Source of the DNA: Mucilaginibacter gotjawali | GTDB lineage: Bacteria > Bacteroidota > Bacteroidia > Sphingobacteriales > Sphingobacteriaceae | Reading direction: 5' to 3' | Length of the DNA: 64,000 nucleotides | Assembly (NCBI RefSeq): GCF_002355435.1 | Contig: NZ_AP017313.1 | Span: forward strand, 6,279,899-6,343,898 | Part shown: positions 1 through 8,327 of the stretch, one piece after another | How positions within the stretch are numbered: the first letter of the stretch is position 1 | Layout: each line of letters begins with the position of its first letter | The notes under the pieces: generated by a model | Told to the model about the DNA's origin: nothing | Database searches by the model: none | What the model saw: the letters and a program-made list of their open reading frames with translations, nothing else | Position numbers and translations under genes: made by a program

Positions 1-950
1 CACAGGGTGGTAGCGATCACTTAACTGCAACCGGCAACGGAAACTATGTATTATCCCCGCTAAACTTATCAACAGCACAAAGTTATCGTTTAAAAATCAC
101 AACAGGTGACGGCAAACAGTATGCATCGGATTTCGTATCAGTTAAAAACTCTCCTCCTATAGACACCCTGAACTATAACCTTAAAAACAGTGGTCTGCAG
201 ATTAACGTAAGCACACATGACCCGGCCAGTAACACCCATTATTACAGGTGGGATTATACAGAAACGTACATTATTCACTCCATGTATTACTCGCATTTTA
301 TGGTAGTAAATCATGATACGACCGCTGTGCGCCCGGCCGATCAGCAAATTTATCAATGCTGGGCAAGTGACACTGCGAGTACAATTGTTTTGGGTACATC
401 TGCAAAATTATCGAAAGATATAATCAGCGATCAGCCGGTAATAGCTATTCCTTTTAATTCCGAAAAGGGATTTATTCGATATAGTATACTAGTTAAACAA
501 TATGCGTTAACTGCTGATGCCTATAACTATTTCGTCCTGCTAAAAAAGAATACGGAACAATTAGGAAGTATTTTTGATGCGCAGCCATCGGCTTTGAGGG
601 GTAACATACATTGCACTTCAAATCCAGCTGAACCAGTTATTGGGTATATTACAGCCGGAACAACGACGCAAAAAAGGATATTTATTGACCATAACGACCT
701 TCCTGGATGGGCTGCATCAAAGCCAGATACCGCCTGTTCGGCAGATACGTTGCTATACATGCGCATTATTAAATTAAAATCGGGGGGTGATACATTTGCC
801 ATGGAGGTGCATGACCTTATTTACGGCGGGATAAAAATACCTATTGATATTGTAGGGCGCTATCCGACCGGCGGCTTTACGGGCGCATTCCCGCAATGCG
901 TTGACTGTACATTAAGGGGCGTTAATAAACCGCCATCATTTTGGAAATAG
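1..950 (+). CDS. DUF4249 domain-containing protein, 3' part (cut by window start)
   Basis: The reading frame is open from base 3 to the TAG at 948-950, so the N-terminus lies outside the window. The visible ~315 residues match the next gene (956-2134) almost segment by segment, including the shared blocks THDPA, HYYRWDYTETYIIHS, VNHDTTA, IYQCWASDT and the C-terminal CVDCTLRG with PSFWK. That makes it a tandem paralogue of a DUF4249 lipoprotein. Proteins of this family are outer-membrane-associated in Bacteroidota and usually sit beside TonB-dependent receptor genes; their biochemical role is unknown. The next gene starts 5 bp after this stop, so the two are co-transcribed. Confidence 0.85.
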   Translation, partial: QGGSDHLTATGNGNYVLSPLNLSTAQSYRLKITTGDGKQYASDFVSVKNSPPIDTLNYNLKNSGLQINVSTHDPASNTHYYRWDYTETYIIHSMYYSHFMVVNHDTTAVRPADQQIYQCWASDTASTIVLGTSAKLSKDIISDQPVIAIPFNSEKGFIRYSILVKQYALTADAYNYFVLLKKNTEQLGSIFDAQPSALRGNIHCTSNPAEPVIGYITAGTTTQKRIFIDHNDLPGWAASKPDTACSADTLLYMRIIKLKSGGDTFAMEVHDLIYGGIKIPIDIVGRYPTGGFTGAFPQCVDCTLRGVNKPPSFWK

Positions 951-955
951 AAGAC

Positions 956-2134
956 ATGAGTTTGAAACCAAAATATATATTTTTAACAGTACTAATGACG
1001 GCCGCGTTTGCCTGTAAAAAGCAAATCAGCTCGTCAGTTACCAATGCCCCCAACAACTACCTGGTGGTAAACGGGAATATTGCGCCTGATGATACTACAA
1101 CGATTACCCTTACCCGGACGGTAAATATTTCGGGCAAAGTAAATTCAAAACCCGAGTTAGGTGCCGCGGTTAGCATTGAAGGTTCGCAAGGCAACCACTA
1201 TAACCTGGCTGCGAATAGCAAAGGCGACTATATATTGGCGCCGGTAAATTTGTCGGCCGGGCAAAATTATCGCCTGAAAATTACGACCAGCGACGGGAAG
1301 CAATACGCTTCGGATTTTGTACCGGTGAAGAATTCGCCGCAAATTGACACGATTAATTATGCAATTCAAAGTAAAGGTCTCCAAATCAATATAAATACCC
1401 ATGACCCGGCCAACAGCACGCATTATTACCGATGGGATTATACCGAGACTTATATTATTCACTCCCTATATAATTCGCACTATATGGAAGTAAATCATGA
1501 CACCACTGCACCCCGGCCAGCCGATAAAGAAATATACCAATGCTGGGCCAGCGATACCTCAAGCACTATTGTTTTGGGTTCGTCAGCGAAATTATCAAAA
1601 GATATCATCAGTGCACAACCCGTTATCACCATCCCTTCAACTTCCGAAAAAATTCACATCAGGTACAGTATAATGGTAAAGCAATACGCATTAACAACCG
1701 ATGCCTATAACTATTTTGTATTGTTAAAAAAGAACACCGAACAGTTAGGCAGCATTTTCGATGCGCAGCCCTCGGAGCTGACCGGTAATATCCATTGTTT
1801 AACAAACCCGTCTGAGCCGGTTGTCGGATTCGTAACAGCAGGTTCGGTTACACAGCAACGTATTTTTATTGATAATGCAAATTTACCCGCATGGCAGGCC
1901 GATCTTCCCTTTAAGGGTTGCTCAGCAGATACGCTCGTGTATATTTACACCATACCAAAATCTGTTCCGCCGCAATCAATTTTACAGGTAAAAGAATTTA
2001 TTTACACAGATGTGATGATCCCAATTGACTATGTAGAAGGTATTTACCCAAACAACGGCTACACCGCAGCATTCCCCTATTGTGTTGACTGTACTTTAAG
2101 GGGAAGTAACAGGCAACCCTCATTCTGGAAATGA
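956..2134 (+). CDS. DUF4249 domain-containing lipoprotein
   Basis: A 392-residue protein. The first 20 residues are a lipoprotein signal ending AAFAC with Cys20 as lipidation site, so the mature protein should be anchored in the envelope. I chose ATG 956 over an in-frame TTG at 941, because the TTG lies inside the previous gene and ATG 956 begins exactly at the signal peptide. An N-terminal beta-sandwich-like region (about 40-120) is followed by the DUF4249 body. Cysteines in IYQCWASDT, GNIHC, GCSAD and CVDC are shared with the upstream copy and may form disulfides. Function unknown; it probably works with the exported protein encoded downstream. Confidence 0.85.
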   Translation: MSLKPKYIFLTVLMTAAFACKKQISSSVTNAPNNYLVVNGNIAPDDTTTITLTRTVNISGKVNSKPELGAAVSIEGSQGNHYNLAANSKGDYILAPVNLSAGQNYRLKITTSDGKQYASDFVPVKNSPQIDTINYAIQSKGLQININTHDPANSTHYYRWDYTETYIIHSLYNSHYMEVNHDTTAPRPADKEIYQCWASDTSSTIVLGSSAKLSKDIISAQPVITIPSTSEKIHIRYSIMVKQYALTTDAYNYFVLLKKNTEQLGSIFDAQPSELTGNIHCLTNPSEPVVGFVTAGSVTQQRIFIDNANLPAWQADLPFKGCSADTLVYIYTIPKSVPPQSILQVKEFIYTDVMIPIDYVEGIYPNNGYTAAFPYCVDCTLRGSNRQPSFWK

Positions 2135-2166
2135 AACAATAAATAATTAAACGCAATGCACCGCAT

Positions 2167-4575
2167 ATGAAGAACGCAACAGTTATTTTTTTCGCATTGG
2201 TAGGTTTGGCAGCAGGCCGTGTAATGGCACAGCAGGCCGTGCCCGCCGAAATGGCTCCCATTCAAAAAAACTTCAACGATTACAATACCAATTCGTTGCA
2301 GGAAAAACTATTTGTACATACCAACAGAAACTTATGTACGGCAGGGGAATTGTTATGGTTTAAAATTTATAATGTCGACGGCATTTACCTGCGCCCGTTA
2401 AACATCAGCAAAGTGGCTTATGTTGAGGTGCTGGATAACAACCAAAACGCGGTACTGCAAACCAAAATAACGATGAAAGATAACGGGGGCGATGGGTCGT
2501 TGTTTATCCCCCTAACAATGCCAACGGGCAATTACACCCTTAGGGCCTATACCAATTGGATGAAGAATTTTAGCCCGGATTATTATTTCTCAAAAAAGAT
2601 TTCCATTATCAATCCTTTAAAAAGCCCCGAATCGGCTGGTAAAACAAACGCAAACGCCTATGATATACAGTTTTTCCCTGAAGGAGGCGAACTGGTAAAT
2701 GGTATGGAAAGCGTTGTTGGCGTTAAAGCAACCAACCAGTTTGGTAAAGGCATAAACTTTAAAGGCGCAATTTTGAACGAAAAAAATGACACCGTTGCCA
2801 GGTTTGCCCCGCTTAAATTCGGACTGGGTCATTTTACCTTTAAGCCTGAGAATTTTGGAGTTTACCACGCCGTAATAAAAATTGACGGTAAAGAAGTTCA
2901 AAAAAAGTTACCGGTTATTTATGCAAACGGGTATGTAATGCAATTAACAGATAACGGGTCCGGAATGCTATCTGTTAAGATAAACTCAAACTTACCAAAA
3001 GAAAACCTCTACCTTTTTGCACAAACCAGGAATGTAATAAAACTAATTGAAACAACCGTTTGCGATAACGGCACAGCAAATTTCAAGATTGATAAAAGCA
3101 AGCTTGGCGACGGTATTTCGCAAATTACTATTTTCAATGGCGAGCGCAATCCTGTTTGCGAACGACTTTATTTTAAACGCCCGCAAAAGCAGTTGATGTT
3201 AAGTGCAGCAACTAATGCAGGTGGATATGGGCTCCGTAAAAGGGTTGACGTTGCCATTACCGCTAAAGGCCAAAATGGAATGCCCGAAGCTGCTGATCTT
3301 TCCGTAGCTGTTTACCGGATCGACTCCCTGCAGTATGACGATAAAACGAATATCCTGAATTATTTATGGTTAAGCGCCGACCTGAAGGGGACCATCGAAT
3401 CGCCTGAATATTATTTCAACAGCAATGATGCATTGTGGCCGCAAACTGCTGATAACCTTATGCTAACCCAAGGCTGGCGCAGTTTTTCATGGAAAGACGT
3501 ATTCGAAAATAAAACCCGCTCATTTACATTTTTACCGGAATTTAACGGCCCGATCATCAATGGTAAAATCACTAACCAATCAGGCCAAAAGCCTGCGAAA
3601 GATGTTTTTGTTTACCTGGGCATACCCGGCAAAAGCGTTCAGTTATCTGCTTCAAAGAGCGACTCCCTTGGCCGTTTAACTTTTAATATGAAAGCTTTTT
3701 ATGGCCCTTCTGAAATTATTGCTGAAACTAATACCGAAATCGACACCAATTACCATATCGATATATTAAGCCCCTTTTCGGAACAATTTGCCCAAACAGT
3801 TTTGCCTCATCTTGACATTACCCCGGCTATGGAAACAAGTTTTGAGGACCAAAGCCTGGCCATGCAGGTGCAAAATATTTACAATGGCCTCTTATTAAAG
3901 CAATTTAACGAACCCCGGGCCGATAGCGGCGCGTTTTATGGTGAACCGGCGAAAACTTATTTATTGGATAATTATACCCGGTTTACCACCATTGAGGAAA
4001 TCATGCGCGAATACGTCCGCGAGGTAAACATTAGCCGCCCGCACGACCAGTTCAGGATAAAGGTAATTGATGGCGTTGGCTTTTTGAGTGAAAATGACCC
4101 CATGGTGTTGGTAGATGGTATTCCATTTTTTAAGATGAACAAGGTATTCGCCATTGACCCCCTAAAATTGCGCAAACTTGAGGTTGTGCCCTATACCTAT
4201 TACCTTGGCCCTTCTACCGAACAGGGTATATTCAGTTTTACAAGCTATAAGAGCGATTTCGGCGGGGCCGAGATCGACCCGCATGCTGTGGTTATTGATT
4301 ATGAAGGCCTTCAAATACAAAGGCAATTTTATGCGCCGGAATATGATACCGAACAAAAGGCATATACCAGAACACCTGATTTCAGGACAGCATTGTACTG
4401 GTCGCCTTATGTTGTTACCGGCACTGATGGCAATAAAAATGTTTCATTTTATACCTCCGATTTGCCCGGGAAATACATAGGTGTGATCCAGGGTATCAGC
4501 CAAAATGGCGATGCCGGGAGCCAAACGTTTACATTTGAGGTGAAACCCTATTTAAGCGCTCAAACAAATAAATAG
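2167..4575 (+). CDS. Large exported MG2-like / plug-like surface protein
   Basis: An 802-residue protein with a signal peptide (about residues 1-21, ending VMA before QQ). Residues about 46-150 carry the block EKLFVHTNRNLCTAGELLWF, typical of MG2/alpha-2-macroglobulin-like beta-sandwich proteins of Bacteroidota. Several further beta-sandwich stretches follow. Around 610-670 there is a segment resembling a TonB-receptor plug (VLVDGIPFF, then LRKLEVV), but no C-terminal barrel is visible. It starts 32 bp after the DUF4249 gene and is likely in the same operon. Such proteins are seen next to TonB-dependent receptors and DUF4249 genes; the ligand is unknown. Family assignment is from motif resemblance only. 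Confidence 0.75.
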   Translation: MKNATVIFFALVGLAAGRVMAQQAVPAEMAPIQKNFNDYNTNSLQEKLFVHTNRNLCTAGELLWFKIYNVDGIYLRPLNISKVAYVEVLDNNQNAVLQTKITMKDNGGDGSLFIPLTMPTGNYTLRAYTNWMKNFSPDYYFSKKISIINPLKSPESAGKTNANAYDIQFFPEGGELVNGMESVVGVKATNQFGKGINFKGAILNEKNDTVARFAPLKFGLGHFTFKPENFGVYHAVIKIDGKEVQKKLPVIYANGYVMQLTDNGSGMLSVKINSNLPKENLYLFAQTRNVIKLIETTVCDNGTANFKIDKSKLGDGISQITIFNGERNPVCERLYFKRPQKQLMLSAATNAGGYGLRKRVDVAITAKGQNGMPEAADLSVAVYRIDSLQYDDKTNILNYLWLSADLKGTIESPEYYFNSNDALWPQTADNLMLTQGWRSFSWKDVFENKTRSFTFLPEFNGPIINGKITNQSGQKPAKDVFVYLGIPGKSVQLSASKSDSLGRLTFNMKAFYGPSEIIAETNTEIDTNYHIDILSPFSEQFAQTVLPHLDITPAMETSFEDQSLAMQVQNIYNGLLLKQFNEPRADSGAFYGEPAKTYLLDNYTRFTTIEEIMREYVREVNISRPHDQFRIKVIDGVGFLSENDPMVLVDGIPFFKMNKVFAIDPLKLRKLEVVPYTYYLGPSTEQGIFSFTSYKSDFGGAEIDPHAVVIDYEGLQIQRQFYAPEYDTEQKAYTRTPDFRTALYWSPYVVTGTDGNKNVSFYTSDLPGKYIGVIQGISQNGDAGSQTFTFEVKPYLSAQTNK

Positions 4576-4765
4576 AAAAAGGGCGCTTATTTTTCACCCA
4601 TTCGTTAATGGCTAATAAACAACCACACGTGACAAATTTTTATTTGCCAAAATTTTGCCCCCTGCTTATGCACTGTCGATTATAAAGACTTAAACGCGGG
4701 CGTAAGCATAAAGTAACCGGGAGCAAAAATTGTTAAAATGATAAAAATTTAATTTTTTTATTTAA

Positions 4766-4800
4766 TTCCTACTACTTATATGGGAATAATACTATATTTG
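4766..4800 (+). promoter_or_regulatory. Palindrome-promoter element, copy 1
   Basis: A TTCCTA arm (4766) and a GGAATAAT arm form an imperfect palindrome. TATATTTG, a full match to the Bacteroidota -7 box TAnnTTTG, lies at 4793-4800. The same arrangement with the same 27-nt offset occurs at 26791-26825 before the second WecG-like gene. Here no protein gene follows on the plus strand; transcription would run toward the 3' end of the convergent gene 5135-5959. Confidence 0.55.
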
Positions 4801-5134
4801 TGATAATGATTTTAGTTTTTACGCAGACCGCGCTATGGCTGCTATGACAAAGACTTAAGGCGGTTGAGATAGCGCAGAAAATGCAATATGAACAAAATGA
4901 GGCGTTGTATGGTTACCGGCAAACCATAACGACCGTGAAACGTGTACACGGATGAACCCAAATAGGGGAATTGATTAACTGATATACAAGAGAACGGCTT
5001 GCGGTAATGCGTCCGGTATTGTATTACCTGTCCAATGCTATTATAAACAATAAAAAGGGTGGTGAATTGCGCCTTAGCCGCCAATAACTATCTTTCTCAT
5101 TGGTATATTTAATTAGGGCAAACAAACTCCTTAT
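4801..5134 (+). other. Gene-free stretch with possible structured transcript
   Basis: No convincing protein gene lies here. Downstream of the promoter-like box at 4793-4800 there is a GCGCTAT (4830-4836) / ATAGCGC (4869-4875) pair and a tight hairpin TATGGTT (4908-4914) / AACCATA (4922-4928) with a 7-nt loop. These could fold in an RNA read from that promoter. The preceding part of the gap (4576-4765) has no feature I can name. Confidence 0.25.
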
Positions 5135-5959
5135 TTAAGAAATGCTGACATTTTTGTATTCCTGTTTATTATTTGTATCGTTCATCTTTTCTATTGCCGA
5201 TCGATATTCAACACTATTGAACTTAATCTTCTCATAAAATAAAAGCCATAGAAAAACAACATTGGTAATAAGGTATCTTTTAAACAGCCTTCTTGGCTCT
5301 AAAAGCAAACGGAATAACCATTCAAGGCTGTTTCTTTGCATCCAGATTGGAGCCCGTTTTTGTAATCCTACAAATACAGGTAAGGCGCCACCAATCCCGA
5401 TCATCACTGACTGGATCCTGCCTTTCATTTCGGCCATCCACCACTCTTGTTTGGGGCATCCCAGGGCAACAAAAACGATATTGGCTCCTGATTGATTGAT
5501 GTTTTCAACAACAGCAGATTTTTCAGCTACTGTGAGGTATCTGAAAGGCGGAGAATAGATGCCGGCAATGTTTAACGATGGGTAATTTTCTTTTAAAAAA
5601 AATTTGGCATGTTCTATTAATTCAGGCGAGCCGCCATAAAAATAAACAGAATGGTTCTCTTTAATCGATCTTTCTATCAATAAAGGAAGCAGCCCCATCC
5701 CGTCTACCCTAACTTGCTCAATACCATATAACAGTTTAAAACTTTTTGCCAAAGGCATGCCATCAGGGGTTATAATTTCAGCATCGTTTATGACACGCTG
5801 AAAGGACTTTGACCTATGTGCTTCAACCAGCATATGTGCGTTGGCAATACAAACATAAGAGGATTTCCTTTCCCTGCCCAAACCAAGAATCAAGCTCACA
5901 AATTCTTCATATTTCCCCCAGGATACATCGATTGATAAAATTCTTTTTTTGTTCAACAT
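5135..5959 (-). CDS. WecG/TagA/CpsF family glycosyltransferase, copy 1
   Basis: A 274-residue GT26-family protein. Known members add an N-acetylmannosamine-type sugar to undecaprenyl-PP-GlcNAc at the inner membrane. Visible family features are NAHMLVEA (residues about 40-47), TPDGMP with the probable catalytic Asp66, VDG, YFYGG, the long block ending VALGCPKQE, and a basic C-terminal RRLFKRY membrane-binding segment. It is a close paralogue of 27002-27811 at the other end of the exopolysaccharide locus, with the same Asp66 numbering. It is divergent from gmd across a 407-bp AT-rich region. The sugar actually transferred cannot be read from sequence. Confidence 0.9.
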   Translation of the reverse strand: MLNKKRILSIDVSWGKYEEFVSLILGLGRERKSSYVCIANAHMLVEAHRSKSFQRVINDAEIITPDGMPLAKSFKLLYGIEQVRVDGMGLLPLLIERSIKENHSVYFYGGSPELIEHAKFFLKENYPSLNIAGIYSPPFRYLTVAEKSAVVENINQSGANIVFVALGCPKQEWWMAEMKGRIQSVMIGIGGALPVFVGLQKRAPIWMQRNSLEWLFRLLLEPRRLFKRYLITNVVFLWLLFYEKIKFNSVEYRSAIEKMNDTNNKQEYKNVSIS

Positions 5960-6366
5960 TGCGGGTAAAGCAGTTATTATTAGTTCCGTTAAATCAATTT
6001 AATATAGAAATAACATTTTCTCCAAGAGAAAATAATATTGATTTCTTTACATATTAATTTAATTGCTGTTTTTGCATTTTAAATGCTATTTTGTTGCATT
6101 TATTTTAATTTTAAATGCATTAGTTTAATTAAATTTTCCATTATTATGTAAATTATGCAATTTGCCCGACAAAGAAACGTTAAAAAAATTATTATGTTTC
6201 ATTAAAATAATGGAAAATAGATTAGAATTTGATTAAAAGTTAAATACTGTAAAATATAATATCTAAACTTGGTACCAAAATTTATCGCCTGCTAAAATCG
6301 GGTTGGATTTGGTTTGAAAGAGGAAATTTGCAAACAATTGATACCTACTGAAAAACGTGAAATTAC
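5960..6366. promoter_or_regulatory. AT-rich divergent regulatory region before the polysaccharide operon
   Basis: 407 gene-free, very AT-rich bases between divergent genes. They contain a 12-bp inverted repeat, TTTTCCATTATT (6134-6145) and AATAATGGAAAA (6206-6217), and the GCATTT repeat cluster listed separately. I see no full TAnnTTTG box for gmd. Position alone makes this the most likely promoter and control region for the ~20-kb operon. Confidence 0.5.
6074..6118. repeat. Cluster of GCATTT/AAATGC inverted repeats
   Basis: Four copies of a hexamer alternate in orientation: GCATTT at 6074 and 6096, AAATGC at 6081 and 6113. The first pair forms the palindrome GCATTT-T-AAATGC. The spacing suggests two adjacent dyad sites for a DNA-binding regulator, but the high AT content means chance cannot be ruled out. 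Confidence 0.35.
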
Positions 6367-7482
6367 ATGAAAAAGAAAGCGTTACTTACTGGAGTCACCG
6401 GACAGGACGGTGCCTACCTAACTGAATTACTATTATCAAAAGGCTATGAAGTTCATGGCATAAAACGACGTTCATCATTATTTAACACGGAACGGATTGA
6501 TCATTTATACCATGATCCGCATGATACTGAGCGTAACATGGTCCTTCATTTTGGGGATCTGAGCGACTCAACAAACCTGATCAGGATTGTCCAACAGGTT
6601 CAGCCTGATGAAATTTATAACCTTGGTGCAATGTCGCATGTAAAGGTTAGTTTCGATACCCCCGAATATACTGCGAATGCCGATGGTATTGGTACGCTGC
6701 GGCTGCTTGAAGCGATCAGGATATTAGGCCTTGAGAAAAAAACACGGATATACCAGGCCTCAACATCAGAGCTGTACGGGCTGGTACAGGCTGTTCCTCA
6801 ATCAGAAACCACCCCATTTTATCCACGCAGCCCTTACGCGGTAGCTAAACTTTATGCTTACTGGATAACTGTTAACTACCGCGAAGCATACGGCATGTAC
6901 GCGTGCAACGGCATTTTGTTTAATCACGAGAGCCCTTTGCGTGGCGAAACATTTGTTACGCGCAAGATTACCAGGGCCGTAGCTAAAATTGCTATGGGGC
7001 TGCAGGACAAACTTTTTTTAGGCAACCTGGATGCACAGCGTGATTGGGGACACGCTAAAGATTATGTAGAAGCGATGTACCTCATTCTGCAACAGGATCA
7101 GCCCGAAGATTTTGTGATCGCGACAGGTGTTACCACCCGGGTAAGGGAGTTTGTTCGTTTGGCATTTGCCGAGGTTGGCATTGAGGTGGCGTTTAAGGGT
7201 GATGGTGCAGATGAAAAAGGGTATGTGGTTTATTGCAGTAATCCCGACTTTCAAATTGAACCCGGAAAAGAAATTGTTTCTGTTGACCCCCGTTATTTCA
7301 GGCCAACCGAAGTTGAACTGTTAATTGGCGACCCTTCAAAGTCTACCTCAAAACTTGGATGGAAACCTAAATATAATTTACAGCAATTGGTTGAAGAAAT
7401 GGTAGCCGCGGATCTTGAATTATTCCAGAAAGAAAGACTGCTTAAGGAGGCCGGCTACGCCATTAAGAATCAATTTGAATAA
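6367..7482 (+). CDS. gmd: GDP-mannose 4,6-dehydratase
   Basis: 371 residues, the normal length for Gmd. It converts GDP-D-mannose to GDP-4-keto-6-deoxy-D-mannose, the precursor of GDP-fucose, GDP-rhamnose and related sugars. The Rossmann NADP site is TGVTGQDG (residues 8-15). The catalytic set is Thr133 and Glu135 in STSELYG, with Tyr157 and Lys161 in YAVAK. The substrate-loop NHESPLRGETFVTRKI is present. It is the first gene of the plus-strand locus. No fucose synthase (fcl), GDP-rhamnose reductase (rmd) or perosamine aminotransferase (per) is found in the window, so the final sugar is undetermined. Confidence 0.97.
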   Translation: MKKKALLTGVTGQDGAYLTELLLSKGYEVHGIKRRSSLFNTERIDHLYHDPHDTERNMVLHFGDLSDSTNLIRIVQQVQPDEIYNLGAMSHVKVSFDTPEYTANADGIGTLRLLEAIRILGLEKKTRIYQASTSELYGLVQAVPQSETTPFYPRSPYAVAKLYAYWITVNYREAYGMYACNGILFNHESPLRGETFVTRKITRAVAKIAMGLQDKLFLGNLDAQRDWGHAKDYVEAMYLILQQDQPEDFVIATGVTTRVREFVRLAFAEVGIEVAFKGDGADEKGYVVYCSNPDFQIEPGKEIVSVDPRYFRPTEVELLIGDPSKSTSKLGWKPKYNLQQLVEEMVAADLELFQKERLLKEAGYAIKNQFE

Positions 7483-7521
7483 ACTTTCTATTTATTAAAC
7501 AACTATCCCAATATTATAATT

Positions 7522-8322
7522 GTGAAATTCATTAAACAAGTTGGATTACTGTTCCTGGTAACGATTATATTAGGTTCATGCGTAAGCCAAAAAAATGTGG
7601 CTTATTTTCAAACACCCAACCCGTCGTCAGACTCGGCCAGCTTTGAGATTTCAAACCTGTACGCAGCCACGATACAGCCATCGGATATTTTAAGTATCGA
7701 TATAAGCAGCCTAAGCCAGGAGGCGAGCCTGATGGTTAACCCGCATTTACCCATGCAGGCAGCCAGCGTAACGCAGCAAGCCACACAATATAATAACCCT
7801 CCGGCTGCTATCGGGTATTTAGTTGATAACCAGGGGCAGGTTACCATTCCTTTGATCGGGAAGGTAAAAGTTAGCGGTTTAACCACATTTGTAGCTGCCG
7901 ATACGATTACCCGCAGGCTTGATAACCTGCTTGTGCAGCCCACCGTAAATATTCGCATCCTTAATTTCAAGATTTCTGTTTTAGGTGAAGTTGTTCGCCC
8001 GGCAGTTTACACCATCCCAAATGAAAAAGTTTCTATTCCGGAAGCTATTGCTATGGCTGGTGATTTAACCATCTATGCAAAAAGAGATAATATTTTATTG
8101 GTTCGCGAAGTTAATGGCAAAAGGACCTTTAACCGTATCGACATAACTCAAAGAAACTTGTTTAATTCACCATTTTATTATTTGCACCCAAATGATATTT
8201 TATATATCGAGCCCGGAAAAGGCAGGATAACATCGAGTGACCGAAGCATACAGCTGGCTCCAATAATCATCAGCGGGTTAACCCTGATAGCAACACTTTT
8301 ATTGGCCGCTCTTAAAAAATAA
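7522..8322 (+). CDS. Polysaccharide export lipoprotein (Wza/BexD-like)
   Basis: 266 residues with a lipoprotein signal ending LGSC (Cys20), placing it at the outer membrane. It has a Poly_export domain (about 45-150, around PSDILSIDIS and GYLVDNQGQVTIPLIGKV) and a SLBB-type repeat (about 150-215, LGEVVRPAVYTIPNEKVSIPEA). A hydrophobic C-terminal segment follows. It should form the outer-membrane channel for the polymer, together with the Wzc-like kinase that begins 5 bp downstream. The start is a GTG; the signal peptide begins at once, and no upstream ATG gives a better start. Confidence 0.92.
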   Translation: MKFIKQVGLLFLVTIILGSCVSQKNVAYFQTPNPSSDSASFEISNLYAATIQPSDILSIDISSLSQEASLMVNPHLPMQAASVTQQATQYNNPPAAIGYLVDNQGQVTIPLIGKVKVSGLTTFVAADTITRRLDNLLVQPTVNIRILNFKISVLGEVVRPAVYTIPNEKVSIPEAIAMAGDLTIYAKRDNILLVREVNGKRTFNRIDITQRNLFNSPFYYLHPNDILYIEPGKGRITSSDRSIQLAPIIISGLTLIATLLLAALKK

Positions 8323-8327
8323 ATGAT

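Noticed and set aside
4640..4730. Imperfect inverted repeat around TTTTGCCCC and GGGAGCAAAA after the DUF4249 operon
   Set aside because: Pairing is interrupted by several mismatches and a long loop, and there is no T run. It is not strong enough to call a terminator.
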